Below are positions 1 through 11,522 of a DNA stretch of 64,000 bases, piece after piece. Position 1 is the stretch's first letter, and each line of letters begins with the position of its first letter. The notes under the pieces were generated by a model that was given only the letters and a program-made list of their open reading frames with translations, did not search any database and had not been told where the DNA came from. The stretch is from NCBI RefSeq assembly GCF_018446385.1, contig NC_055998.1, positions 21,755,173 to 21,819,172 of the forward strand. The letters run 5' to 3'. The translations under genes were made by a program, and so were the position numbers. The DNA is from Zingiber officinale. Taxonomy: Eukaryota > Streptophyta > Magnoliopsida > Zingiberales > Zingiberaceae.

Positions 1-645
1 CTCTATAGGCAAACCTAAACCTCTGACCAATTTCTTTGTACTGTAAAAACTATCAATTATTATGTTATTAGCAGGAAGCAATTCTGACATCAATTGACAT
101 ATGTCAGCGTAACATCTTTATGAAAAATGATGTTTTGCTTTTATATTCAATAACCTTACAGTAGCTGATAACTGAGAATGACTAGAGGGAATGTCTTTCC
201 ACACTTCTCTTTCACTAGCCTTTAATATTTCATATAGTTGTTGATATTCATGTGTTAGTATTTCATTAATATTGGAATAATCAACTGTAGCATTCATAAC
301 ATCATGAACCATTGATTGCATTTCAATATCATAAGTTGATGATTCAGGCGCAGTAAAAGTTGTGCCAAATGAAGAACCACCAGAAGACTCAATTGATTCA
401 TACAAATAAGGCTCTCCGTGATAATACAAATTGTAGTAATTTGGTACAAAGTCATTTCTATATATATGTATTTTTACAGTATCCTCATCATGAAAAGCTC
501 TATTTTGATATTTTTTAAGATTGCACGGACACCGTAACTCGACACTATTCATATATTTTGGATGACTCTTAGCAAAGTTGACAAATTGTTCTACTTCAGC
601 AATAAAATCATCTCTAGTAAATTCTTTTTCTAATCAATTGTACAT
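1..645 (-). pseudogene. CACTA transposase N-terminal part (transposase-associated domain), broken
   Basis: Encodes the start of a CACTA/TNP2-like transposase. From the likely start codon at 645 the frame shows a short W-type leader, then the motifs RCPC (about residue 37) and DTVKIHIYRNDFVPNYYNLY, which match the transposase-associated domain, followed by an acidic linker and a conserved LLNIKAKH segment. The frame continues to the window edge with a KKLVRGLGLP-like segment typical of the entry to the TNP2 core. Two in-frame stops break it: TGA at 634-636 (codon 4, where a Trp or Arg is usual) and TAA at 118-120. Only these two point lesions are visible, so decay is modest. The catalytic core lies outside the window. 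Confidence 0.75.
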
Positions 646-1079
646 CTATGCTTTGTTCATAGACATTATCACCTAATGGGAATACAATTTAAAATATTAT
701 TAAACTTGTATAATTTAATTTAACCTTAAATAAAGTAATCAAACATAATATAGTGTGAATAGTTTCATTTAACAACAAAATATGTTAGATCAAACATAAT
801 GTTCACTTTTATTGAACATTCAACTTAGTGAATAAAAAAAACCTAGATTATTTTTTCATACATTGAACATAGAGTATCTACTAACACTAAAATCACCATA
901 TGACTATATCATGTTATATGTCAAAATATTAACTTAACCTACATCTAAATTTAATCATGCAAATTATACCTGAATATGTGTAGTCCAGATGAAAAAGAGC
1001 AGCAACAAATGTAGTATACTGCAATAGAAATAAAAGTTAGCCAAAATTTAAAAAATGGCATGCTAAGATAAATTCAATC

Positions 1080-1420
1080 GGAACAAGCCTCTGGCTACCC
1101 AACCTACGCATTGGCTGCTGGCACAGCCACCGCCAGTCGAGTGCTGGCGGCGGCACAATAGCCATGGTAGTGCTGGTGGTCGGTATAGCAGCCAGGCCAA
1201 TGCTAGCTACCGCCAGCCACTAGGGCACAGTACGCTAGCCGCGTGCTGGCAACCGCCGCGACCGCCAATTGCCAGGGAACAACACGGCAGTCGCGTGCTG
1301 TGTCGGCCGCCAGTTACTGCCGGCGTCAAGAAGAGTAGGGAAGAGGGAGAATGAGAGAACGTACCGAATCACCGTAGCGAGATCAGAGAAGGTCGTGCGC
1401 GTGAAGGAAAAGGATTACCG
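1080..1420. other. GC-rich leader region of the CACTA element
   Basis: A GC-rich patch inside an otherwise AT-rich element, made of many short imperfect copies of 'gctggc' and 'gccagc' in both orientations, so it can fold on itself. It lies between the subterminal repeats and the transposase start and probably belongs to the 5' untranslated region. No convincing protein is encoded. Confidence 0.4.
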
Positions 1421-1645
1421 ACGAAATTCATTTTCCTCCAGTAATCAAATTTTCGATGAAAATAAATTTCATCGGCATGTTTGTAATCACCGACATAATT
1501 CATATTTTTGTCGATAAATTGTGCATATTACCGATAGGATGAATTTTTCCGTCGGAAATCCCAAATATACCAACGGGAAATTATTTTCGTCGGTGATTAT
1601 CGACGGAATTAAGTTTCTATCGGTAATACTGGTTTTTTTGTGGTG

Positions 1646-2895
1646 GCCTTCCACAGGATAAAATTTAGACTTCATCCCAGATAAGGAGTAGATGGTTCAG
1701 GATTAGATTCCTCACATTAAAGGCGCCTTCTATGCTCAATAAAAAGGATGTTTCGCCCAATGCTTCAACAACAACGTCCATACAAGCTTTTACATATCCA
1801 ATCGAGTTTTTGATTGTTCTGGCTTGTTGTTGCTGCTTTGCTGTGACTCTACTATGTTCGACTGCTGTTGAGAAGTCGTCCAAACATTGAGCTTGAGCCG
1901 ACTGACTACAAACAAGTGTTTGGTAAACAGTTAATTACTATACTTACTTTCTGCAAACGGGAAGTGTAGCATGTTACACTTCTCCAACTCTCTTCGTATT
2001 CGATTACTCTTCCTGCGATTCCAAAAGAGGGTTTAATGAATTACCCGTCGATAGATCCACGGGACCTGGGTCTTAAAGTAAAAGTCGTTAAAAGCTCTGA
2101 ACCAAGTAAAAACTGAATCATGTTTTTGCTTGTTTTTCAATTTCACTGTCTTACTTAATTTTTCGCTGCGCACTTTGTTTTCAAAACTAAAAAGAATAAA
2201 TTTTCAAAACTACGTAATTCACCCCCTCTCACGTACATCTCGATCCAATAGAAGGTTTGTGATACCGAGCAAGATAGTGATTACCCTGCGGACTTGACAA
2301 GAAGACGGAATTAAGGAGAAAGTAAAAAGAGAGAATGCCAAAAACAAGGGAAACTTATCAGATTTACCAGAAAATGAAGTTTTGTTAATAATAGAGGGAT
2401 CCATCCTCCTATACCTAATCATGTGATATAGACTCTAGACCCTAAGACTAAATCGGGAAAGAGATCCTAATATATGGATATCAATTGTATCTTGTAGAAA
2501 AAGAAAATAGATCTTTCCATAAAAGTAAATATCTTGGAAGAAATTTAAATTAATAGAATAGGATGCTGATTTAGACAAACTAAGACTCATAAATACTAAA
2601 AATACCAAAATTATCCTAAATATCATTAAAAAAAATTACTAAAAATAGTAATAAAATCTTCATAGACTTGATTGAGGGCCTAAATGGTGGATTTTGGATC
2701 CAAAAATTGGCGGTTATGAGTACCCCAATAATAAATATAAATTTTGAGATTTTGCACATGTGAGATTCAATAGAGTCTGATTCTGAGTCCCAAGTTAAAA
2801 GTTATGCCCTTTTAAAATTTTGGTTAATCATGCATCAATTTGTTAAGCAAGAGTCTATCTAATCCTAGGGTCAGAAGGTCAATAGTTGACTGAGA
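1646..2895. repeat. Unidentified dispersed repeat, copy 1 (copy 2 at 25775-27004)
   Basis: About 1.25 kb that aligns almost base for base with 25775-27004. Starts abruptly at the CACTA terminus ('ccacagga.aaaatt.agacttcatccca') and matches copy 2 until 'gaaggtcaatagtt.actga' near 2893. Contains a 72-codon minus-strand open frame (1665-1883) conserved in both copies. At 2218-2250 it has the 'gattcaccccctctcacg' signature that usually lies at the 3' end of some Ty1/copia LTRs, followed by a degenerate 'gataccgagcaag' that resembles a decayed tRNA-Met primer site. It is therefore probably a copia LTR end plus leader, but this is inference. Confidence 0.5.
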
Positions 2896-3421
2896 GAGAC
2901 AATGAAGAAGAACACAACTAGGATGATGGGAACTTATGAAGGTGTTGGCCGCGGAGAGCTCGAAGATGAAGAAGGAAATGGTAGAAGAAGAAGCAAATGA
3001 GAATGATAAAAGTGGTGTCTCCCCTTTCAACCTAATTAATATACCTTCTCCTGCTCAGCCATGACCGTCAGATCTGGGAACCAAAAAGGTGGGAAATATC
3101 TCTAACCGTCAGATCAAGCTCCACAATTAATAGAATCTCAATAGTCCTTTTGAGTTGATAACTTCAACATAGTGGTACCACATGTTAACCTCAGACGGAT
3201 CAACATTAATAACCAACATGATAGGTCAATCATGACCTAGATACGCTATCACACATATCACTTGCATTAACTTGCGATTTTCCAAGGCAATTATTAGTAA
3301 GGTGGTAAGGTTCTTCGGCCACATCAACCTTAGGGGTCAAGTCGACAGGTAGATTAAATCATACTATAGTTCATTCAATTAGATTCGAGCCTCCTTTGAC
3401 TAGACTTGGCAAGGAGGCTTG
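2896..3421. other. Non-coding stretch, possibly 3' internal region of an LTR element
   Basis: No supported gene. A purine-rich tract near 2930-3000 is followed by AT-rich DNA. It ends at 3385-3421 with a sequence closely resembling the polypurine-tract region of the Tat-like element at 15340-15374 (a 'gcctccttygactagacttg' core). Confidence 0.35.
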
Positions 3422-4340
3422 TGATACGGAGGTTAATGGAAGCTTACACGTGGTGAAGTGCAATCTTGTTGATTGGTCAAAGGTTAAGTAGAGGTAGAAG
3501 TCAAAACAAACCCCTGCCAACCCGACTCCTAGGGTTCAGCACCTCCGATTCATTCAGCTTAGCTCCCCCGAGTCCTTCAAATCAATCTATCCGACTCCTA
3601 GGCTTAGCTCCCCTTACACCTTTAGATCGGTCTACCCTATTCTTGGGGCTCAGCTCCCTTGACTCCTTCAGATTGGTCAACCTAACTCCTCGGTTCAACT
3701 CCCCTGATTCTTTCAACTTAGCTTGCTTGACTTTTTCAGTTCAGTCCACCTAACTCTTCGTCTTAGCTTCACCGACTGATAGCTATTACCCATCCTACTC
3801 AGCTCCATCATTCCATTTGGCCCCACTGACTATACACTCCTTCCTACAGGCCCCCCCCCCCCCCCCCCAACCCACCCCTGCTCACTCATTTCGATCTAAC
3901 CAATCTAACTTAATGGACCAGGCTCGTTGAGCCCAATTACTTCCATATCTTGTGGACTGGCATGACAAATGGGATAGCACTTGGAGTCGTCTATAAGTAC
4001 AACACATGAGTGATGTGACAGTAGATACAGCGGTGATATGCTGATGTGACACTTTCTCTATTATGGCATGATGTCTAATAGAGCCTGCATCGCGGGTACA
4101 AGTATGCATACACGTCTGCAAACATAGATACACTTATTGGTTGTTCATCTTCTCCATTTTTCCCCTGTTGGAGACTAACTTGAGTATTGGAGTAACCAAG
4201 CTGGGGTAATTCCTGGGCTCCATTCTCAGTCTCTTTCCTATCTTTTTAGGTTCCATTTGCCTTCCTGGTCCTTCAGCTCTTGCACCCTGTCTTCCTCTTT
4301 TTTGGCACTCCACGACTTGTTCAACATCGAAGACACTTTA
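3422..4340 (+). repeat. Degenerate Tat-like LTR remnant
   Basis: Begins TGATACGG directly after a polypurine-like tract, the same start as the LTRs at 15375 and, in decayed form, 30076. Near 4168-4200 it has 'ggagactaacttgagtattggag', which resembles the late LTR block near 24175 ('tgacttgagcattggaggg'). Inside are four or five diverged tandem copies of a roughly 45-bp unit (3515-3790, 'tcagctcccctgactccttcag') and an 18-base C tract (3851-3868). The 3' end is uncertain. A TSD was not found. Confidence 0.4.
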
Positions 4341-4582
4341 TTGGTGGCTCATTCGTCGATGATCTTAAGAAGGACCAATGAATATGTAGATTGGTTAGGA
4401 ACACATTGCTTGCATAAGACTATTAGTATTGATTGGATCGCACATGGTCAAAGTGAAGTGGGGCTTCAAAGCAAATTATGCCAAGCTCATCTTTACAATT
4501 ATAGGGCTAAACCCTACTTAGTTTTGATTTTTAAATGGATAACAACCCAAGTGCATAGTAGCTTGGGAATTGAGGTGTTGTG

Positions 4583-6295
4583 TGTTAGAGTGTATACTAA
4601 AAGCCTAGATTTTTGTAAACATTTATTTTTAAAATAAAAGAATCTCATTGCTCAAATGTCTACATTTATATGCTAAGTGTAGTTGTTCAATTAATTTATA
4701 TTATAAATAACATGGTGTGTGGTGTCACACACAGAAGATCATGTTATCAGTTCCTTATAAAGTATAAACAGTAGCTCACGACTAAGATGGAAGGAACAAA
4801 CCCTTGGAGTAGTAGTAGTGTAATTTGATATTAGTTTATCTTAACTATAAAATTGCACTAGTACACTCTAAGTGTATTGAGCTGGACCATTTAAGGTAAG
4901 TTTTTTTTTATACTGACTGAATAAAAGAACAAGATTTTTGTTATTATGGAAGTGTGTGCTCTTAATCCTGATATAATAACAAACATATATATCTAGTATT
5001 TATTTCTTTGACTTATCAATGGGTGAGATTTAGTTCGATAAATCAAGAGGCCTGATAAGTTAGGAAATGATATTATTTATAGTGTGTGTTATTGATTATA
5101 GAAGGAAACTGTGTCCTAGTAATCTAGGTTGATGATGTCCTCAAAAGGAGCTTATAAAGATTGTCATGTAAACCCTGCAGGTGGACTTAGTCCGACATGA
5201 TAATGAAGTTGAATGGTACTACTCTTGGAGCTACATATTAATTAAGTGAGTTGTCAGTAACTCATTTAATTATAGTGGACATTTTATATCTTAAACACAG
5301 GGAGACTAATACACTCATAATAAAAAGGAGCCCAAAATGTAATTTTCCTCTTTCTCCTCTCTTCCTTGGTGTGGCCGACTCTCCTTATGCTTCTCCATTT
5401 TCCTTGGTGGCCGGCCATGGCTTCTTTCCCTTCTCTTTGTTTTCTTCTCTTAGGCCGGTGGCACCTTTCCTCTTGTCTCCTTTTCTTTTGCTTCCTTAGG
5501 GCCGGCGGCATCAAGGCTTTGAAAACCTTGTGGCCAATTGCTTAGAGAGGAAGAAGAAGAAGAGGAGAAGCACATGGTGGCCGGTTGTTTGGAGAAGAAG
5601 AAGAGAAGGAAATTTCCTATTTTGGCATCGCTTGGTGGCTAGAGATTCTTGGAGAAGAAGAAGTGGCTCGGGTGGTTTCATCTTGAAAGATCGTCGCCCA
5701 CACGACGTCCAAGAGAAGGAAAGGAATACAACAGAAGATCGTGAGGTCTATAAGCTATAAAAGATATAACCAGTTATTAGTTTCGCATCATAACTAGTTC
5801 ATCTTTTATTTAGATCTTGAAATATCAAACACAAGACATATGATTTTAGGTTTCGAATTTATGATTCGAGTTTGTGTTTTTTTTTTTATTTTTGAATTTG
5901 TGATTCGATTGTTCTATTTGGTTAAACCTAAGGTTATATAAGAAAATTAAATATTAGATTTCTTTAAAAGGCTTTGTCTAGATGGTGGTAGATGATCACA
6001 TACCCAAGAAGGTCTAGTACCTCGCCATGCAGTTCTGGAAGTCAATTTTAGAAATTAATATTTAATTGAATTTGTAACATGGGTGGATTTGGATCAATAA
6101 TGTTAAACATCGTTTGCGATCCAAGTCTAAATCACTAAGAACAGATAAGTTAAATTTAGAATCAATAATGTTAAGTTCCGTTTACGATTCCTAATTTAAT
6201 TTCTAAATAACACAATAGGTTGTTAGTAAAGGTTCAAATCTTATATAAAATTTTTTACAGGGAAATCAGTATAATATTCCGCATAGCAACCAACA
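4583..6295 (+). mobile_element. Solo LTR of the copia family at 30722-40535
   Basis: Starts TGTTAGAGTGTATACTAAAA and ends 'gcaaccaaca', matching both ends of the 2.57-kb LTRs at 30722-33291 and 37965-40535. It is flanked by the perfect 5-bp duplication TTGTG (4578-4582 and 6296-6300). No primer site or internal region follows, so it is a solo LTR left by recombination. At 1713 bp it is about 850 bp shorter than the family LTR. The missing block lies just after 'ccaaaatgtaat' (near 5340). It is also clearly older, with many point differences. Several open frames inside are LTR sequence and not genes. Confidence 0.85.
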
Positions 6296-6300
6296 TTGTG

Positions 6301-6958
6301 AACACAAGATTCATTATCAATAGGCGAAATGCAATCATAATAGTAGATTGTTGATGTAATTGTGTCATTGTACGGTAAGACTCTTACCCAGTGTCAAAGG
6401 TTTTTAAAAATGAACAAATTTAAATATTTTTTTTATTTTTTTAATCATTTTATGGAGATTCAATTTGGTGGTTTATTGATGATTAAACATCCACTAAAGG
6501 GTTTCTGATTGATTTTCACCTTCCATTTGCTTTTTTTCAATGAAAAGAAAGGATTTTATGAGTTCTTTAGGTAATTGCTCTTATTCTTAAGATGCGGCTG
6601 CCAAACAAAAAACAGGGGTAAAAACAAACTGAGAAACAAATGATAGTGAAAATCCACATGAAGATATTTCAATTTTCACAAATTTAGATCTCCATTTAAT
6701 TTGGTTCCTGAAACCACCAAATGAAAAAGTACAGTCCATTATAATCTGGTCACAATTGAAGATCTTGGAGAGCTCCGTTGATCGACTGCCGGAGTTACCA
6801 TTTCTCTTGGTATAGATTTTGAGATCCCTTTTAGATTCGAAGGCCGCGGGTGTTTGATCGTTCCGTCGAGCCGCCGCCGCAGGCAAATATGTCGATCCGT
6901 CGCTTGATCCGATCGAGACGTCGATTTGATACCGATCTGCGCCATGGAGCCTCCCCAC
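6301..6958. other. 3' flank of DnaJ gene 1
   Basis: AT-rich DNA between the solo LTR and the DnaJ stop codon. It should hold the minus-strand 3' untranslated region. No separate gene is supported. Short open frames here are shadows. Confidence 0.4.
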
Positions 6959-7474
6959 TTAGACAGCAGTCTCCGCGGCGCCGCGGGTGGCCCTCACGCG
7001 GCCGCCCCAAGTCTCCTCCCCGTCGGCCTCCGTCACTGCCGATCGCCGCCGGAGCCCGTCCAGCTGCGCGTCCCAATTCCCGAACACCGTCACGCTGGCC
7101 TCTCGCTGCCGACCGCGGCTCTCGCGGAAGGCCGGGCCAGCGCCGACCGCTGCGGGGTCGGAGAGCACCTCATAGGCCTCCCGCGCCTCGATGAAGCGCT
7201 CCGCGTAGAAGCGCTCCTCCCCCGCCGAGCGGCACGCGTCCGGGTGCCACCGCAGGGCCAGCCGCCGGTACGCCATGCGGATCTCGCTGGCGCCAGCGGT
7301 GTGTGACACCGAGAGTAGGTCGTACATGGTGGCCGGCGCCTCCCGGGCGGCGACGGCCGCTGCGGCCGAGGCAGAGACCCTGAATCGAGGAGCGGGCGCT
7401 GTTTTGGTGGGGATCGGAGAGAAGGAAGATCTGTACAAGGAATTAGAGGGAGACGAAAGAGCAAAAGCTGCCAT
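6959..7474 (-). CDS. Chloroplast J20-like DnaJ protein, helix IV region missing
   Basis: Predicted 171-residue J-domain co-chaperone, by family a partner of plastid Hsp70. Residues 1-45 are rich in Ser, Ala and Pro with few acids and resemble a plastid transit peptide. The J domain starts at about residue 50 (YDLLSVSHTA), has the Hsp70-activating HPD motif at 77-79 and runs to SDP near 107. The C-terminal block W-x-x-Q-L-x-G-L-R-R-R-S (134-145) and a WG-x-R-x-R tail fit DnaJ20-type plastid proteins. Intronless and GC-rich. Compared with the paralogue at 22347 it has lost about 20 residues just after SDP, including the RRxxYD segment of helix IV, without loss of frame, so it may be impaired. 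The start has a TATA box 85 bp upstream and aligns with the paralogue's start. Confidence 0.85.
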   Translation of the reverse strand: MAAFALSSPSNSLYRSSFSPIPTKTAPAPRFRVSASAAAAVAAREAPATMYDLLSVSHTAGASEIRMAYRRLALRWHPDACRSAGEERFYAERFIEAREAYEVLSDPAAVGAGPAFRESRGRQREASVTVFGNWDAQLDGLRRRSAVTEADGEETWGGRVRATRGAAETAV

Positions 7475-7570
7475 TTTTGCGAAGCTACAAGAACTACTTT
7501 ACTTTACTGATGTTGTCTGGAATTTAGATGATGAAGTGGCTTCAGAGACGCCATTGAGCTTTTTATAGGC
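7475..7570 (-). promoter_or_regulatory. Core promoter and 5' leader of DnaJ gene 1
   Basis: On the minus strand a TATAAAAAG box lies at 7559-7567, 85 bp before the ATG at 7474. A 52-bp stretch of the leader (about 7499-7550) is nearly identical to 25718-25772 at the left end of repeat copy 2, so transposon-derived sequence forms most of this short leader. Confidence 0.6.
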
Positions 7571-9119
7571 ATTTGAATCACGAGGATCGAGGAAATAGGA
7601 AAGAACAGCGCATTCGTAACGTCAATCTTGAAAAATCAATGAAAATAAAAAAGATGGATAAAGACAGAAGAAAATATGGCACATCATGTGAGCTTCTAGA
7701 AGTACGCTTCATTTATTACTTAGGATCGATTTCTACGTCGAAATTAACCATTAAACCACCGCGGTTTGTGAACAAAACTAAAGCTGTCTTTTACTTCTCT
7801 GGTATATAATCCAGATTAATCTTAGTTATCTTATCTTGATCTACAGCTTTGCCCAATCTAATCTAATTTAAAAAGATGAAAAAAAAATAAAAAAATAAAT
7901 ATTACCAATATATCACCAACCCACGAATAAAATGGATAAGTATTATGTACGGTTGGACTTGTGGATAAGCATTCTTCTGAAGCTTTTAAGTGAGAAGCCA
8001 AGTCGATTACCTGGTTAGAGATTAAACTGTGAATGCACAACTTGATGCCGTTCCATTTCACCGGAAATACTTTCCAGGTCCAACAAGTTTCTCTCACCTA
8101 ACGATCTAATCTACCGATTTACTTATGGGATCTAATTTACTCCGTCGCTGTCGCCGTCACCGTCGACGTCGACGTTCAATCCACCAAGGCGCCGAATTAA
8201 AACCGCCGCAAGTGAGTTGGATTTTGATGAATCCACCTCATAAACCGAAGGGGCGACTCAAAACCGCGGCAAACTGCCTAGGCGCCAACTCATGCCGCGG
8301 CAAATCTCTCCATCCTGCGGTTCTATAAATGTATTTTCAGAAAATTCATAAATAACTGCGAAAAATAAATTAGTAATCTGCTGTCATTTATCTAAAAGTT
8401 ATTTAAAAATTAATAATAATTTGTTTTGGTCTGTTGTATAAGATGTAAAATAAATCAAATAATAATGTAAATTATAAGTACATTTAGAATTTGAACCTAT
8501 TGAATTTAAAATTTCAGTCGGCATCTATTGATTTTGCTTTTTTATTTTTATTTTAAAATAAAACGAACAACAGTCACCCCTATTTTAAAAAAATATTATT
8601 ACTAACACATACTTTATTTTATAATTCAATTAATTAATATTTAGAAACTAATGATAATTAAAACCTTCAATTCTAAATTTAGAAGTCATTTGAAAGTTAA
8701 CTTGCGGTTTGAAAATTAACATGAAATTGGGATTATCATCCCCTTTCAACCCATCACTTTTTTGCTTCCAAAATGCTTAATAGAGCACAGAGATCTTAAT
8801 TAATTATCAAGATGAAAACGGATCCTCTAATCCACACTTTACGGATTAAAATATTGATCATAAAGATTAATAAGTTGATTTGGATTGATCCCACCTACTA
8901 AATAGACAGGATTTATCTAAATCAACTAATTAATATAATGGTCCATTCTTTAGACCATAAAGTGTGGTCCAAAGGATCCACTCTCATCAAGATGGAATTT
9001 GTAATTTTAAAATTATAACAATTTTATTCTCAATTATTTTAATACAATGAATTATTTTTAATTATGTTGTGCTGTTGAAGGGTGATTATAATAACTAATT
9101 TAAATCTTCGAAGCACTAT
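7571..9119. other. Intergenic, no supported gene
   Basis: Mostly AT-rich. A GC-rich island at 8130-8330 has several 'aaaccgc.gcaa' repeats (related to 'ccgcggttt' at 7758) and a TATAAAT-like site near 8325, but no downstream gene follows. The 67-codon frame there has no recognisable domain and is not called. Confidence 0.4.
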
Positions 9120-10195
9120 TACTGTAATCGACGGTGAAGGTTGATCGAGTTGATCAAACTTGAGTTAATTCAAATTTAATATCCATATTTGAGAAATATA
9201 TAGGTGGTCTAGATACTTGACTAGATAATTGACGATACTTTACTCAAGTTGACTCTAGTCAAGTGAGACGCTTAGTAGGCCAAGGTTAATCGAATACTTG
9301 GCAATGTTAAAAGTCCAATGTGGCATTAGTATAAGGTGAGAAAAGTCCAAGTGGATTACAGTTGACCTAACACCTGGTGATCAGTCAAAATTGACCTGAC
9401 ACTTGATGATCAGAAGTCTAACAGAAAGTTGAACTGAGAAGAGAAGTCTAAAAAAGCCATTGAGGACCGAACACTTGGTATGAAAAGTGAAGTCCAAGTG
9501 AGTCATTGATAACCGGAAACTTAGCATGAGAAATAAAATTCAAGTGGGTCATATAAAAATGAACATTTGAAGATGGAGGTCATGGCAAGTCAAGGCTGAT
9601 CGGATGTCAAACAACAATAAAATCCTTGCATATCAAAGTTAATCGGATGTTAGGCAACATAAAGTCTCAGCAAGTCAAAGGTTGACCAGATGCACAGCAA
9701 AAGAAGTCCTTGTAAATTGAGATCAATTGAATACCAAGCAATATAAGAATTCAACTTGGTAAAGTTAAAATAGGAGTATTAGTTGGTTGATAAGGCATAT
9801 CGATCGATCGATTGACTCTAAACCTAGAAATTACGGGTTTGAGATGTTTTTAGGGTTTGATATAGTAACTACGATTTCTGCTATAGTACCTAGGGTTGTT
9901 ACAGTGCCAAGGTTTACTGCAAACCCTAAACTCAAAAAAATAAAGTTTGCTACCGTGATTAATGTTTGCTACAATAGTTTTGGGATTTGTTACAGTACCT
10001 AATTTAAGGTTTTCTACTACAATATTTTTTCTAGTACTGTAGCAGTGAACAAAATACTTCTGAATCTACTGGTCAGTTCGACTGGAGGCAAATAATCAAT
10101 TGACGAGTTTCACCAATCGATTGGTAAGGTAAAACAAATCATTCTATAGATTTAAACGATCAGATTCGATGTAGCAATCGATTGGTGATGGAAAA
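9120..10195 (+). repeat. LTR-like remnant, left part, cut by the element at 10196
   Basis: Contains repeated phrases such as 'aagtccaagtgggtc', 'accggacacttgg' and 'cgatcgattgg' that also build the solo LTR at 50787-52483, in diverged form. The continuation appears at 20717-21204, after the inserted element. The left boundary is a guess. Confidence 0.4.
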
Positions 10196-11500
10196 TGATA
10201 CAGATATATTAGGAGGGCTTAACATGTGATAAGGGAGGAAGATGGAGGGCATTTTGGTCATCTCACCTGCTAAGGGTTTGGAGTATATGAGGAGCACTGT
10301 TCATGGAGCAAAGGAGGGAGTTCAGGTGGCGGCCGCTGAGCATGAGGGGGGCTTCGTGCTTGGGTCTTCTATTGCCGCCCAACACAAGAAGCTGAGGAGG
10401 CCTTTCTTCCACGTCCATCTATTCCGCCACCAGAGGAAGCAACCCCTTCCTCCCTCCCTCTCTGATCTTCTCTGTCGCTTCGCGCACAGGAGTTGCTTTG
10501 TTGTCTACTGCCACCGCCAGGGACAGAAGCAAAGGACTCTTCTTGATCCCTCGTTACTGTCGCCGGAGAGATCCGCAGGCGACGAAGGGTCACCTCCTCC
10601 CTTCTCCTCCGACTTTGGTTCCTCCCGCCACCCCCAGTGGCAATGGATGTCGTCGTTTACGCTTCCAGCGACGTCTACACCTCCGCGCGCCGTAGCCACT
10701 GCTGACAGCACGCCCTAGCCGCCTCAAGCGGCCAGCGCCACCTCCGGCGGCCATCTCCGCCAGCGGCTAGCACTACCCCCAGTTGGCGCCGCCCCCCGGC
10801 GACCACCACCGTCACCCTCCGGCGCTCACTGCAGTCCACAGCGACTGCCGCCGCTCCTTCCGGCACCCACCACAGCTTATAGTAGCTGCTATTGCCGCTG
10901 CCTACGCCCCCAGACAGCCTCCTCCGTCACCCTCCGGGCAGCCGTCGTTCGAGTGCTCAGGTATCGTACTATTTGTCTATTCTGGCCTGCGAGCCGACAT
11001 GGTGTCCGACCTTCGAGCCGCTATTGTATCCCGGCCTGCGAGTCGATGGAGTGTTCAGCCTCTGTGCCGCTGTAGTCGGACAGTGCGACGTCCTGCGAAT
11101 TCATATCGCGTCCGGCTCCGAGCCAATGGAGCTAGCTACTCACCGGGCGGACGTTTATATACTATTCAGAGTTGCGACGACTCGGTCAATATCCTGATCA
11201 GCTCATCCACCTATCCGAGGGCGCCCCCCGGGGCCAGGGTACGTCGCCGTATTCATTTTGTACTTATTTTATTGTCCTATTATTATGTGGATGCTTATCT
11301 GTGCGCGGGACCCTCCTCGAGCATCGAGGTACCAGGGATCGGGGCAACCCGGTCACTGGTTGCAGGTGTTGTTGACCAGAAGACATCGGACGACTTGGTC
11401 AACATGGGAGACAGCTCATCAGCCGGGTTAGGAGGATGCGGTCAACCTTCTAGACACGTCATATCGTCAGGTCCTTCTTCTCAGCTTCCCGACAGGATCA
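10196..11500 (+). repeat. 5' LTR of the array-bearing element
   Basis: 1305 bp, TGATAC to GGATCA. A TATATGA site at about 10272 lies in the first 100 bp, so most of the LTR would be transcribed leader, which is very GC-rich from about 10330. The open frames found on both strands are by-products of composition. Confidence 0.8.
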
Positions 11501-11522
11501 AATTGGCACCGTCTGTGGGAAC
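11501..11522 (+). promoter_or_regulatory. Primer-binding/leader motif
   Basis: AATTGGCACCGTCTGTGGGA directly follows the 5' LTR, a variant of the TTTGGCGCCGTCTGTGGGAA leader of Tat-lineage Ty3/gypsy elements, also seen at 24328 and, inverted, at 63176-63197. Confidence 0.7.

Larger units (their letters stand above)
1..1645 (-). mobile_element. CACTA (En/Spm) transposon, 5' end, truncated by window edge
   Basis: A CACTA-type DNA transposon enters from the left edge and ends at 1645. Seen: a TNP2-type transposase remnant on the minus strand (1-645). The right terminus at 1631-1645 reads, on the minus strand, CACCACAAAAAAACC, a one-base variant of the usual CACTACAAGAAAAA-like end. A subterminal zone at about 1420-1630 is full of short 'cgac/gtcgg' and 'accgat' motifs in both orientations, as expected for transposase-binding subterminal repeats. 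Since the transposase reads leftward, 1645 is the 5' end of the element. The 3' end and the 3-bp TSD cannot be seen. Confidence 0.75.

Noticed and set aside
3466-3753. A 95-codon frame near the left LTR remnant
   Set aside because: It is made of the roughly 45-bp tandem units of that remnant.
6831-7464. Several long frames on both strands over DnaJ gene 1
   Set aside because: They are shadows of a GC-rich coding region; only the minus frame 6959-7474 has J-domain motifs.
8125-8328. A small gene in the GC-rich island
   Set aside because: No domain, poor start context and composition driven by 'ccgcgg' and 'gtcgac' repeats.
10242-10718. A 158-codon frame at the start of the array-bearing element, repeated at 15421
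   Set aside because: It occurs in both LTRs as transcribed leader sequence, its second copy is broken early, and no domain is recognised.
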